DNA of 64,000 bases from the NCBI GenBank assembly GCA_963736455.1, contig CAVTON010000001.1:744001-808000 (forward strand), written 5' to 3'. Source of the DNA: DAHUXD01 sp963736455. GTDB taxonomy: Bacteria > Acidobacteriota > Thermoanaerobaculia > UBA5066 > Gp7-AA6. How positions within the stretch are numbered: the first letter of the stretch is position 1; every line of letters begins with the position of its first letter. Below, one piece after another: positions 25,589 through 33,608 of the stretch. The position numbers and the translations under genes are program-made. The notes beneath the pieces are model-generated. The model searched no databases. It was not told where the DNA came from and saw only the letters and a list, made by a program, of their open reading frames with translations.

Positions 25589-27013
25589 ATGGCCACCGAA
25601 ATCATCATGCCCCAGATGGGCGAATCGATCGCCGAGGGCACTATCACCAAGTGGTTGAAGAAGGTGGGCGATCCCGTCAAGCGCGACGAGCCCATTTTCG
25701 AGATTTCGACCGACAAGGTGGACGCGGAGATCCCGTCGCCGGTGGCGGGCACGCTGGTCGAGATCAAGGTCGCGGAGGGCGCGACCGTCGCGATCAACAC
25801 GGTCGTCGGCGTCATCGGGGAGGCCGGCGAGAAGCCCGCCGGTGCGCCGGCCCCGGTCCAAACCGCGGCCGCGGCTCCCGCGCCACCCGCACCGGCGCCT
25901 GCCGCCGCTCCGGCGGCCCCGCCGCCTCCGGCGCTTCCGGCTCCCGCTCCCGCCGCCGCGGCGGCTCCGGCGCCGCTCCCCCCGGCCCGGCCCGTGGAGC
26001 CGCCGGCTCCGCGGCCGTCTCCGGCGCCCGCGCCGGGCCAGGTGGAGTCGATCGAGGAGCGCATTCGCCGCCGCTCCTCGCCGCTCGTCCGGAAAATCGC
26101 CCAGGAGCACGCCATCGACGTCGGCAGCGTCGAGGGAACCGGAATCCACAACCGCGTCACGAAGAACGACATCCTGTCGTACCTCGAGAACCGCAAGGTC
26201 GCGTCCGCGCCCTCTCGCGCCGCGACCGCCCCGGCGGCCGCTCCCGAAGTCGGCCGCGCGGAACCCGAGGCCGCGCCGGCGCCGCGTCCGGCGATCGCCG
26301 TCAGCGACCGCGACGAGGTCGTGGCGATGTCGAAGATCCGCAGGATCACGGCCGAGAACATGATCCTCTCGAAGCAGACCTCGGCACACGTGACGACCGT
26401 CTTTCAGGTCGACTACACGAACATCAGCCGCATTCGCCAGAAGCACAAGGACGCGTTCCTCGAGAAGAACGGCGTCAAGCTGACCTATCTTCCGTTCATC
26501 TTCCGGGCGGCAATCCAGAGCCTGAAGCAGTTCCCGCAGGTCAACGCCTCCATCGACGGCGAGAACATCGTGTACCACAAGGACATCCACCTCGGGATGG
26601 CGGTGGCGCTCGACTGGGGGCTAATCGTTCCCGTCATCAAGAACGCCGACGAGAAGTCCATCCTCGGCCTCGCGCGCGCGTCCCAGGACCTCGCCGAGCG
26701 CGCGCGGACGAAACGCCTCAAGCCCGAGGAGATCCAGGGAGGCACCTTCACCGTCACGAACCCGGGCGTCTTCGGATCGCTCCTCGGAACCCCGATCATC
26801 CCCCAGCCCCAGGTCGCGATCCTCGGCGTCGGCGCGATCGAGAAGCGGCCCGTCGTCGTCGCCGACGATGAAGGCAACGACGCGCTCGGCATCCGCACGG
26901 TCGGCTACCTGGCGCTCTCGTTCGACCATCGTCTGATCGACGGAGCCGACGCGGACAAGTTCATGGCGAGCATGAAGGAGACGCTCGAAACCGGAGAGTT
27001 CGACCTCGGCTAG
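25589..27013 (+). CDS. Dihydrolipoamide acyltransferase (E2) of a 2-oxoacid dehydrogenase
   Basis: This 474-aa E2 starts at the ATG at 25589, giving the standard lipoyl-domain N-terminus. The lipoylated lysine is Lys43 in EISTDKVDAE. An Ala/Pro-rich flexible linker spans about residues 90-160. The E1/E3-binding domain is 'SSPLVRKIAQEHAIDVGSVEG' then 'VTKNDILSYLENRK'. The catalytic acyltransferase domain ends with HxxxDG in 'SFDHRLIDGADADKF'. It completes the complex begun by E1 at 15640-17666, although 8 kb separate them. No E3 gene is in the window. Only one lipoyl domain is present. lipB and lipA, needed to lipoylate Lys43, lie 2-3 kb downstream. Confidence 0.93.
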   Translation: MATEIIMPQMGESIAEGTITKWLKKVGDPVKRDEPIFEISTDKVDAEIPSPVAGTLVEIKVAEGATVAINTVVGVIGEAGEKPAGAPAPVQTAAAAPAPPAPAPAAAPAAPPPPALPAPAPAAAAAPAPLPPARPVEPPAPRPSPAPAPGQVESIEERIRRRSSPLVRKIAQEHAIDVGSVEGTGIHNRVTKNDILSYLENRKVASAPSRAATAPAAAPEVGRAEPEAAPAPRPAIAVSDRDEVVAMSKIRRITAENMILSKQTSAHVTTVFQVDYTNISRIRQKHKDAFLEKNGVKLTYLPFIFRAAIQSLKQFPQVNASIDGENIVYHKDIHLGMAVALDWGLIVPVIKNADEKSILGLARASQDLAERARTKRLKPEEIQGGTFTVTNPGVFGSLLGTPIIPQPQVAILGVGAIEKRPVVVADDEGNDALGIRTVGYLALSFDHRLIDGADADKFMASMKETLETGEFDLG

Positions 27014-27092
27014 CGTCCCGGCCGTCCCCCGCCTCGGAAAATCTGCGAGCGCCGCGATCTTCCTGACGGCCCTGGCCGTCCGGGCCGCCGTC

Positions 27093-28274
27093 GTGCTCGC
27101 GAGCGGCGCGTCCTCCTCGCACTTCGCCGACGCGCCGGCGTACCTGCTCGGGGCCCGGGCCCTCGCCGCGACGGGAAGCTATCCTCTGCGGACCGATCCG
27201 TACCTCTTCCGTCCGCCCGGCTATCCGTTCTTTCTCGCCGTGGCGACGCTCGGCCATCCCGGGAGCATCGCGGCCGATCGGCTCGTCACGGCTGCCGCCG
27301 GCGCCCTCGTACCCGTCCTGCTCGCCGCGCTGTCGGCGAGGCTCTTCCGCCGGCGCGGCCTCGCTCTCGCGACGGGCTTCGCGGCCGCCTTCCACCCGAC
27401 CTTCGTGCTGACATCCTCGGAGATCCAGACGGAGCCCCTCTTTCTCGTGTTCCTGCTCGCCTCGGGATACCTTCTCCTCGCCGCCGCCGACCGCCCGTCC
27501 TCGAACCTCGCGGTCCTCGCCGGCGCCGCCCTCGCGCTGGCGGCCCTGACGCGCTCCTCCGCCCTCGCCCTCGTTCCCTTTCTCGCGGCGCCCTTCCTCG
27601 ACGCCCGGTATCCGCGCCGCGTCGGGATTCACGTCGCGCTGTCGGGGCTGCTCGGCTTCGGGATGGTGCTCGCTCCCTGGGCGGCGCGAAACGCCCTCGT
27701 CTTTCACGAGCTCATTCCGGTCAACGACGGCGCCGGGTACGTCTTCTACGGCCGCAACTCCGACGCGGCCCTCGGGCTCTCTCGCGCGCGCGACCGTGCC
27801 GAGCTCGACCGCGCGACCGCGGCGCTCGAGCGCGCCCGTCTCGAGCTCATCGCGTCGCTTCCCGGCGAGGTCCGCGCCTCTCCGGGCCGCCTCTCGCGGG
27901 CGCTGACGGCCGCGGCCCTCGCCGAGCGGAGCGCCGACCCTTCCGGAACCGTGCGGCTTCTCGCGTGGAAGACGTGGGGTTGGCTTCGGCCGTACGCGGA
28001 CCGGCGCTTCTGGCCGCCCGTGGTCGTCGCCGCTTCGGGAGCGTACTTCGCCGGGCTCTACGTCCTGGGCGCGGTCGGACTCGTGCGCGCCGAACGCCGA
28101 GGAGCCCGGCAATTCTGTGTCGTGATTCTCGCCGTCACCCTGCTCGTCCACGTGATCCTGGAGGTCAGCTGGCGTTACCGCACGTCGTACTGGGATCCGA
28201 TCCTGCTGCTCTATGCGGCTTTCGGGGTCTCGACGCTGCTCACCCGACGTCCGCCCGATCGCGCCGCCGCATGA
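27093..28274 (+). CDS. GT39/ArnT-like GT-C membrane glycosyltransferase
   Basis: Polytopic protein, at least 393 aa, of the dolichyl-phosphate-mannosyltransferase/ArnT type, which moves a sugar from a polyprenyl phosphate at the outer face of the membrane. An Asp after the first membrane helix ('FADAPAYLLGARALAA') and 'FRPPGYPFFLA' are typical of the first periplasmic loop. About ten hydrophobic segments follow. The GTG at 27093 cuts into the first helix: the sequence upstream to about 27045 (AAIFLTALAVRAAV) reads as membrane helix but holds no ATG, GTG or TTG, so the true start is uncertain. Its stop overlaps the next ATG (ATGA). Confidence 0.75.
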   Translation: MLASGASSSHFADAPAYLLGARALAATGSYPLRTDPYLFRPPGYPFFLAVATLGHPGSIAADRLVTAAAGALVPVLLAALSARLFRRRGLALATGFAAAFHPTFVLTSSEIQTEPLFLVFLLASGYLLLAAADRPSSNLAVLAGAALALAALTRSSALALVPFLAAPFLDARYPRRVGIHVALSGLLGFGMVLAPWAARNALVFHELIPVNDGAGYVFYGRNSDAALGLSRARDRAELDRATAALERARLELIASLPGEVRASPGRLSRALTAAALAERSADPSGTVRLLAWKTWGWLRPYADRRFWPPVVVAASGAYFAGLYVLGAVGLVRAERRGARQFCVVILAVTLLVHVILEVSWRYRTSYWDPILLLYAAFGVSTLLTRRPPDRAAA

Positions 28275-29074
28275 TCGCCGAAGCGCTTCGAAACGGCCGG
28301 AACGCGGCATATCGGGTCGCGAGCCCCGCCGAGGCGCTCTGGCGGCGGTGGACCGGACGGAGCGATCTGCCTCCGCTGTGGCTGCGCCGCCACACGGGCG
28401 CCGTCGGACGCTTCGAGAGCGCCGCGCTCGACACCGCCGCGTTTCTCGACTCGCTCGGCCTGGTCGCCCCGGGACATCGCGTTCTCGACGTCGGATGCGG
28501 CGCCGGGGCGATGGTTCCGGAGCTCGCTCGCCGGATCGGCGGGGAAGGCCGCTATGTCGGTTTCGACGTTCATGCGGCCTCCATCCGCTGGTGCCGGCGG
28601 CGATACGAAGGCGACCCGAGGCTTTCCTTCGAAACGGCCGCGATCGCCTCGGCGTACGGCGGCCGATCCGGTCCGGCCGCGACGACCTACCGATTCCCGG
28701 CGGACGACGGCTCCGTGGACCTCGTCCTCGCGAAATCGATCTTCACGCACCTGCTGCCGGAGGATACGGGGCACTATCTCGCCGAGATGCGCCGCGTGCT
28801 GAGACCCGGGCGCGCGGCGGTCGTGACCGCGTTTCTCTTCGACCCCTCCGGCGCCTCGATCGAGAAGGTCCGATCCTCCTTCCCCGTGGAGATCCCCGGC
28901 GGCGGAGTTCGCTGGCGCGTCCGTTCGCGGCCGACCGCGGCCGTGGCCTACGAGAAGCGCTTCTTCGAGTCGCTCATCGTTTCGGCCGGACTCCGTCTTC
29001 AGTGGATGTCCGCCGGCTGGTATCCGGGCGGCGATCGCCTCGACGGCCAGGACTCGCTGCTGCTCGGACACTGA
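28271..29074 (+). CDS. SAM-dependent class I methyltransferase
   Basis: This 267-aa protein has the SAM-binding motif 'RVLDVGCGAGAMVPELARRIG' at about residues 75-95. Motif II-like 'GRYVGFDVHAASIRWCRRR' follows, then 'SVDLVLAKSIFTHLLPED' and 'EMRRVLRPGRAAVVTAFLF', as in Methyltransf_11/25 enzymes. Its ATG overlaps the GT-C protein stop, so both may modify the same lipid or glycan. The substrate is unknown. A 25-bp gap separates it from lipB, which has its own TAGACT box. Confidence 0.85.
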   Translation: MIAEALRNGRNAAYRVASPAEALWRRWTGRSDLPPLWLRRHTGAVGRFESAALDTAAFLDSLGLVAPGHRVLDVGCGAGAMVPELARRIGGEGRYVGFDVHAASIRWCRRRYEGDPRLSFETAAIASAYGGRSGPAATTYRFPADDGSVDLVLAKSIFTHLLPEDTGHYLAEMRRVLRPGRAAVVTAFLFDPSGASIEKVRSSFPVEIPGGGVRWRVRSRPTAAVAYEKRFFESLIVSAGLRLQWMSAGWYPGGDRLDGQDSLLLGH

Positions 29075-29099
29075 ACGCGCGATAGACTTTGCTGTTGCC

Positions 29100-29786
29100 A
29101 TGGCGCTGCAGTCGGCCTCCCGCTCCACGACCCCGATCGCCATCGAGTGGCTCGGCCGGATCGGCTACGACGAGGCCGTCGAGATCCAGCGCCGCGCGGC
29201 TGCCAACCTCGCCGCCGGCGGCGAGGAGCGCTTTTTCCTCCTCGAGCACGACCCGGTCTATACGCTCGGACGCAACGCAAACCCCTCGGACGTCCTGCTG
29301 ACGCCCGAGCGCTGTGACGCGCTCGGCATCGCGATGCGCGAATCCGACCGCGGAGGACAGGTCACCTACCACGGGCCGGGCCAGCTCGTGGGTTATCCGA
29401 TCCTGAACCTCTCTCCCGACCGGCGGGACGTGAAACGCTACGTGACGGATCTGGAGGAGGTCCTGATCCGCACGCTCGGGGAGCTCGGCATCGCGGCTTC
29501 CCGGTCGGACCGCAGGGAGCGCGTGACCTCCGTCTGGGTCGGCAACGACAAGGTCGCGGCGATCGGCGTCCACCTGTCGCGGTGGATCACGACCCACGGC
29601 TTCGCCCTGAACGTGACGGACGAGCCGCTGCCCTTCTTCGACGGCATCGTCCCCTGCGGCATCCGCGACGGAGGCGTGACGTCCATCGAGCGGCTGACCG
29701 CGCGGCGCCTCGCCATGGAGGACCTGCTCGCGCCGATCAGCCGGCACTTCGAGGAGGTCTTCGGGCGGGAGATAATCCGCTCGTGA
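29100..29786 (+). CDS. lipB: Octanoyl-ACP:protein transferase
   Basis: LipB transfers octanoate from acyl carrier protein to lipoyl domains such as Lys43 of the E2 at 25589. The 228-aa protein has 'FFLLEHDPVYTLGRNA', 'RGGQVTYHGPGQLVGYP', the catalytic Lys151 in 'NDKVAAIGVH' and the nucleophile Cys186 in 'GIVPCGI'. All are in family positions. TAGACT at 29083-29088 lies 11 nt before the ATG, with no Shine-Dalgarno. The stop overlaps the lipA start (GTGA). Confidence 0.96.
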   Translation: MALQSASRSTTPIAIEWLGRIGYDEAVEIQRRAAANLAAGGEERFFLLEHDPVYTLGRNANPSDVLLTPERCDALGIAMRESDRGGQVTYHGPGQLVGYPILNLSPDRRDVKRYVTDLEEVLIRTLGELGIAASRSDRRERVTSVWVGNDKVAAIGVHLSRWITTHGFALNVTDEPLPFFDGIVPCGIRDGGVTSIERLTARRLAMEDLLAPISRHFEEVFGREIIRS

Positions 29787-30700
29787 AGACCGAGCTGCCC
29801 GTCCTCGACGCGGCGCCCCGCCCCACGCGTCTCGACCGGCCCGAGTGGCTGAAGGTGCGCCTCGACTCGACCGGAGACTACGAGGAAGTCCGCCGCATGA
29901 TGCGGCGCCTTTCGCTCGTCACCGTGTGCGAAGAGGCGCGCTGCCCGAACATCCACGAGTGCTGGGCGCGGGAGAAGACGGCGACGTTCATGCTGATGGG
30001 CGACGTCTGCACCCGCCACTGCGGTTTCTGCGCCGTGGGAAAGGGGAAGCCGGGCGCGCTCGATCCGGACGAGCCGGAGCGCGTGGCCGAGGCGGCGGCG
30101 GAGCTGCGGCTGTCCCACGCCGTCGTCACGTCGGTCAACCGCGACGACCTGCCCGACGGCGGAGCCGCTCACTTCGCCGCGACGATCCGGGCGATCCGCC
30201 GCCGGAACCCGGGCTGCACGGTCGAGGTCCTCATCCCCGACTTCCGGGGCAACGCCGCGGCGCTCGATACCGTCCTCGGCGAAGCGCCCGAGATCCTCAA
30301 TCACAACATGGAGACGGTGGCGCGTCTCTACCGGCGCGTCCGGCCGGACGCCGGGTACGCGCAGTCGCTCGAGCTGATCCGGAGAGCGGCGCGGCGCCGC
30401 GACCGCGACGGCCTCGACCTGCGAACGAAGTCGGGCCTGATGGTCGGCCTCGGAGAGAGCGAGGAGGAGGTCGGCGGCCTGCTCGGCGACCTTCGGGCGG
30501 CCGGCTGCGACATCGCGACGGTCGGCCAGTACCTGCAACCGCACGAGCGGCGCCTGCCGATCGAGCGCTACTACACACCCGAGGAGTTCGAGCGAATCCG
30601 GCGGCGCGGAGAGGCCCTCGGCTTTCTCCGTGTCGAGTCCGGCCCGCTCGTGCGCTCCTCCTATCACGCTCGCCGCGCCCTCGAAGGGCCGGCGGCTTGA
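29783..30700 (+). CDS. lipA: Lipoyl synthase
   Basis: Radical SAM enzyme that inserts two sulfurs into octanoylated lipoyl domains. The 305-aa protein starts at a GTG overlapping lipB. Auxiliary-cluster cysteines are Cys49, Cys54 and Cys60 (CEEARCPNIHEC). The radical SAM cluster is Cys76-x3-Cys80-x2-Cys83. The C-terminal 'VRSSYHA' carries the Ser that ligates the auxiliary cluster. Length and order are normal. Confidence 0.97.
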   Translation: MKTELPVLDAAPRPTRLDRPEWLKVRLDSTGDYEEVRRMMRRLSLVTVCEEARCPNIHECWAREKTATFMLMGDVCTRHCGFCAVGKGKPGALDPDEPERVAEAAAELRLSHAVVTSVNRDDLPDGGAAHFAATIRAIRRRNPGCTVEVLIPDFRGNAAALDTVLGEAPEILNHNMETVARLYRRVRPDAGYAQSLELIRRAARRRDRDGLDLRTKSGLMVGLGESEEEVGGLLGDLRAAGCDIATVGQYLQPHERRLPIERYYTPEEFERIRRRGEALGFLRVESGPLVRSSYHARRALEGPAA

Positions 30701-30708
30701 GGTCCCGC

Positions 30709-31458
30709 ATGTCTCGTTTCGGAAGATGGACGGCCGGAGTCTGCCTTCTGCTCTTCGCCGCCGCACTCGGAGCCCAGACCCGCGGCGCGGTGCAGACCAA
30801 ACAGGTCAACCCGGTCTATCCGGACAACCTCTGGAAGACGCAGCGACAGGGCAACGTCCTGATCATCGGTCGGATCGACACGCAGGGGCGCGTCCGGGAT
30901 CTTCTCGTCGTCTCGGCGACGGATCAGGGCTTCCGCCAGGCGGCGCTCGACGCCGTACGCCAGTGGCAATTCAAGCCGGCGATGCGCGACGGAAAGCCCG
31001 TGGAGGTCTTCGCGAACATCGCGGTCCGCTTCCGCCTCGACAACGAGAAGCGCGGCGAGATCCCGGGCCCGATCCTCGGAGACCTCGCGGTCTCGCCGGC
31101 CGACGCCTCGGGCAAGGCCAGGTCGCCCGAGGGCTTCCCCATCCAGAAGGGCAAGGACCCGGCCTTGCGCGCCGAGGTGCTCCTCGACGTTCCGAAGAGC
31201 CCGGAGAACCGGACGCTGACGGTGCGCCTGGAGGCGCTCTCGCCCAGGGGAAAGTCCTACCCGCTGTATCAGCCTCCCGTCCTGGCTCCGGCCAACGCCA
31301 CGGAGGTCCGGTTTCCGGCCGTCGTCCCCATCGGAGACGCCTGGGAAGACGGCGTCTGGGTGCTCCGGTTCACCGTGGACGGCAACAACGCGGGAGGCGG
31401 ACAGTTCTGGCTCGCGAAGGACCCCGCTCACTTCCACTTCGCGGTTCCGAAACAGTGA
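30709..31458 (+). CDS. Exported protein with TonB C-terminal-like domain
   Basis: This 249-aa protein has a signal peptide ('WTAGVCLLLFAAALGAQ'). It continues directly with a TonB_C-like module at about residues 30-110 ('NPVYPDNLWKTQRQGNVLI', 'DTQGRVRDLLVVSATDQGFR', 'ALDAVRQWQFKPAMRDGKP', 'ANIAVRFRL'). No proline-rich spacer or membrane anchor is present, so it is not a classical TonB. The C-terminal 120 residues are beta-rich and unassigned. The start at 30709 is 8 bp after lipA; an in-frame TTG at 30697 is possible. It is coupled to the next, related lipoprotein gene. Confidence 0.78.
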   Translation: MSRFGRWTAGVCLLLFAAALGAQTRGAVQTKQVNPVYPDNLWKTQRQGNVLIIGRIDTQGRVRDLLVVSATDQGFRQAALDAVRQWQFKPAMRDGKPVEVFANIAVRFRLDNEKRGEIPGPILGDLAVSPADASGKARSPEGFPIQKGKDPALRAEVLLDVPKSPENRTLTVRLEALSPRGKSYPLYQPPVLAPANATEVRFPAVVPIGDAWEDGVWVLRFTVDGNNAGGGQFWLAKDPAHFHFAVPKQ

Positions 31459-32237
31459 TCGGCGCGCGCGGTGTCCGGCGGTGGACCGCCGCCGCGTCGA
31501 TCCTCGCGGCGGCCGCCGGATGCGCGAGCGCGCCCACCGCCTCGACGGCGCCGGCCGGCTGCGTGGGCCTCTCGCCTCCTCGCCTGATCTCGGCCGGTCC
31601 GGTCCCGCTCCCGCCGACCTACGTCTCGGCGCGCGTCGGCACGGACGTGCTCGAGGAGATCGTCATCGAACGCGACGGAACCGTGCGCCAGACGCGATTT
31701 CTCTCGGCGACGGTCCCGCCGCTGGCCCCGTTCGCGCAGGTGTCCCTGGAGAAGTCGAAGTATTTCCCGGCCGAGATCGACGGCCACCCCGTCGCCGTCC
31801 GCGGAACGATCATGGTTCCGATCGGCATGCTCCACGCTCCGCCGAAGAACTGGGCATACGACACGCTCAGCGTTTTCGTCCCCGGCGGCTCGTCGCGCGA
31901 GGCGCTCTGGCAGCTCGCGGGGAGCGTCGATCGCGTGATCGTCGCGGCGCACGTGGGGACGGCCTTCGCCCACGAGACCGCCGTCGTCGCGGTCTCTCCC
32001 GGCGGCGCCGAGAAAACGCTGCTCGCGATCCCGGCGTCCTCGGCGGCCGTCGACGCGCGCGAGACCGTCAAGACGGGCCGCTTCCTCGAAGGCGCGGGCG
32101 ACTATCGCGTCGAGCTGCGCGCCGGCGGCAAGGTCCTCGCTTCGACGACCGTGACGATCGGAGCGGGATTCGAGACGGCGATCGTCAACGCGTGCGAGCC
32201 CTTTCCCGGGCCGGAAAAAACAGGGCCGGGGCACTGA
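31455..32237 (+). CDS. Lipoprotein with TonB C-terminal-like domain
   Basis: This 260-aa protein starts at a GTG overlapping the preceding stop (GTGA). It has a signal sequence ending in a lipobox (AAAAGC, Cys at about 23), so it is probably an envelope lipoprotein. Residues about 50-115 again resemble TonB_C ('PPTYVSARVGTDVLEEIVIERDG', 'VSLEKSKYFPAEIDGHPVAV', 'RGTIMVPIGM'). The remainder is beta-rich with a late conserved Cys. It is likely a tandem divergent paralogue of the preceding gene. The stop codon sits inside the terminator hairpin of the converging gene. Confidence 0.78.
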   Translation: MIGARGVRRWTAAASILAAAAGCASAPTASTAPAGCVGLSPPRLISAGPVPLPPTYVSARVGTDVLEEIVIERDGTVRQTRFLSATVPPLAPFAQVSLEKSKYFPAEIDGHPVAVRGTIMVPIGMLHAPPKNWAYDTLSVFVPGGSSREALWQLAGSVDRVIVAAHVGTAFAHETAVVAVSPGGAEKTLLAIPASSAAVDARETVKTGRFLEGAGDYRVELRAGGKVLASTTVTIGAGFETAIVNACEPFPGPEKTGPGH

Positions 32238-32245
32238 CCCCGGCC
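32215..32245 (-). terminator. Intrinsic terminator for the radical SAM gene (minus strand)
   Basis: Perfect 8-bp arms GGCCGGGG (32224-32231) and CCCCGGCC (32238-32245) enclose a 6-nt loop. On the minus strand they are followed by CTG and six T (A tract at 32215-32220). The hairpin spans the stop codon of the converging lipoprotein gene. Confidence 0.75.
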
Positions 32246-32280
32246 GCGACGCGATGGCCTTCGCCTTCCCGGCGATCCCG

Positions 32281-33312
32281 CTAGTGTAGCGCGGCCGGGT
32301 CGTCCCGGAAGTCCCGAATGTCGCGAAAGGGCGTTTTGGCGTCCCGGAAGTCCGGCCGGTAGTACTTGTGGGACGTCTCCATCTCCTGCTGGTAACCGTT
32401 CGAGAGGCCGTTTGCCTCGAGAGAGGCCAGGGCCTCCTCCCACTCCGCCGCGGTGATCGAGCGATTGAGGGCCGAGTATTTCTCGTTCGACGCCGCGCGG
32501 TGGATCGCGTAGTACTGGGCCATCAGCGAGATGGCCACTTTGGGGGACAGCGTCTCGGCGATCCAGGAAAGCGTGTCGGCGACGCCCGCCACGCCGTTGG
32601 GCAGCACGAGGATCCGCACGAGGAGGCCGCCTTTCAGGAGCCCCTCGTCGTCCAGATCGAGCCGCGAGCCCTTCTGGCGGAACATCTCGACGAGCGCCGC
32701 GCGCGACCGTTCGGGATACTCCGGCACCTTCGAGTAGAGCGATCCCGCCGCCGCGTCCGCGTATTTCAGGTCCGGAAGGTAGATGTCGACGATTCCGTCG
32801 AGCAGCCGCAGCACCTCGACCGAGTCGTAGGCATTCGTGTTGTAGACGATCGGCAGCCTCAGGCCCTTCCTCGCCGCGAGGAGGACGGCGCGCGCCATCT
32901 GCGGCGCAAAGTGCGTCGGCGAGACGAAGCCGACGTTGTGGCAGCCGCGCTCCTGGAGCTCCAGCGCCATCTCCGCCACGCGCTCGACGGGCACCTCGTT
33001 GGTTCGCTGCGTCGGATAATCCTGGCTGATCTGGTAGTTCTGGCAGTACACGCAGCGCAGGTTACAGTTCCCGAAGAAGATGTTGCCGGCGCCGCGGGTT
33101 CCGGAGAGGGACGGCTCCTCGCCGAAGTGGGCGGTGTAGGCCGAAACGACCGGCCGCTCCCCCGAGGCGCACGAGGCGAGCACGCCGGCGAGGCGGTCGT
33201 TGCCGCAGTCGCGGGGACAGACGGTGCAGGCCTTGAGCAGCGCGTAGAGCCTCTCGACGCGCTCTTCGAGCTCGCCGGTCTCGAGCAGCCGCAGGTATCC
33301 CGGCTCGGACAT
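32281..33312 (-). CDS. Radical SAM protein, PflA-like
   Basis: This 343-aa protein resembles putative pyruvate-formate-lyase-activating-type radical SAM proteins. The SAM cluster is Cys83-x3-Cys87-x2-Cys90 (CNLRCVYCQN). An N-terminal Cys-rich stretch (Cys29, Cys32, Cys36, Cys48; 'CTVCPRDCGNDR') may bind a further cluster, a feature of this uncharacterised subgroup. 'IVYNTNAYDSVEVLRLLDG' and 'IYLPDLKYAD' are family-typical. No glycyl-radical enzyme is nearby, so the target is unknown. TACGCT (33321-33326) lies 8 nt before the ATG and abuts the MITE-like element. Its terminator is at 32215-32245. Confidence 0.85.
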   Translation of the reverse strand: MSEPGYLRLLETGELEERVERLYALLKACTVCPRDCGNDRLAGVLASCASGERPVVSAYTAHFGEEPSLSGTRGAGNIFFGNCNLRCVYCQNYQISQDYPTQRTNEVPVERVAEMALELQERGCHNVGFVSPTHFAPQMARAVLLAARKGLRLPIVYNTNAYDSVEVLRLLDGIVDIYLPDLKYADAAAGSLYSKVPEYPERSRAALVEMFRQKGSRLDLDDEGLLKGGLLVRILVLPNGVAGVADTLSWIAETLSPKVAISLMAQYYAIHRAASNEKYSALNRSITAAEWEEALASLEANGLSNGYQQEMETSHKYYRPDFRDAKTPFRDIRDFRDDPAALH

Positions 33313-33325
33313 GGCGGGAAAGCGT

Positions 33326-33588
33326 AGCAGGCTGCTGAAAAAGGGTGTGGGGCGGCGTTACGAGCGCCGCGGGGTTAGATGCGAGGAAGCGCGACGACGG
33401 CGATGCACAAGCATCGTCGAGGAGCGATGACGACGCAGATGGCCCCGCGCCGCCGTAACCCGAAGGGTGGCCGGCAGTTTGCCGGCGGCCGCCGTCGCAA
33501 GGAAATCCGTCAATTACCTAGCCGATTGGCGGGCGCCGGATGCAAAGTGCCGGACACGACGCCCGCATCCATTTTTCAGCAGCCTGCT
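33326..33588. mobile_element. MITE-like element with 17-bp terminal inverted repeats
   Basis: This 263-bp non-coding stretch is bounded by perfect inverted repeats: AGCAGGCTGCTGAAAAA at 33326-33342 and its reverse complement at 33572-33588. Partial matching continues inwards. Internal inverted segments include GGGGCGGCGTTACG near 33350 and CGCCGCCGTAACCC near 33448. No transposase is encoded, and no clear target duplication is seen. It accounts for most of the 296-bp gap between the radical SAM and ligase genes. Confidence 0.6.
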
Positions 33589-33608
33589 GGCATCGGGCCG
33601 ACGCCGGA

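Noticed and set aside
33343..33571. Coding potential inside the MITE-like element
   Set aside because: The frames are short, Arg-rich and cross the inverted ends. The inverted structure explains the sequence better.
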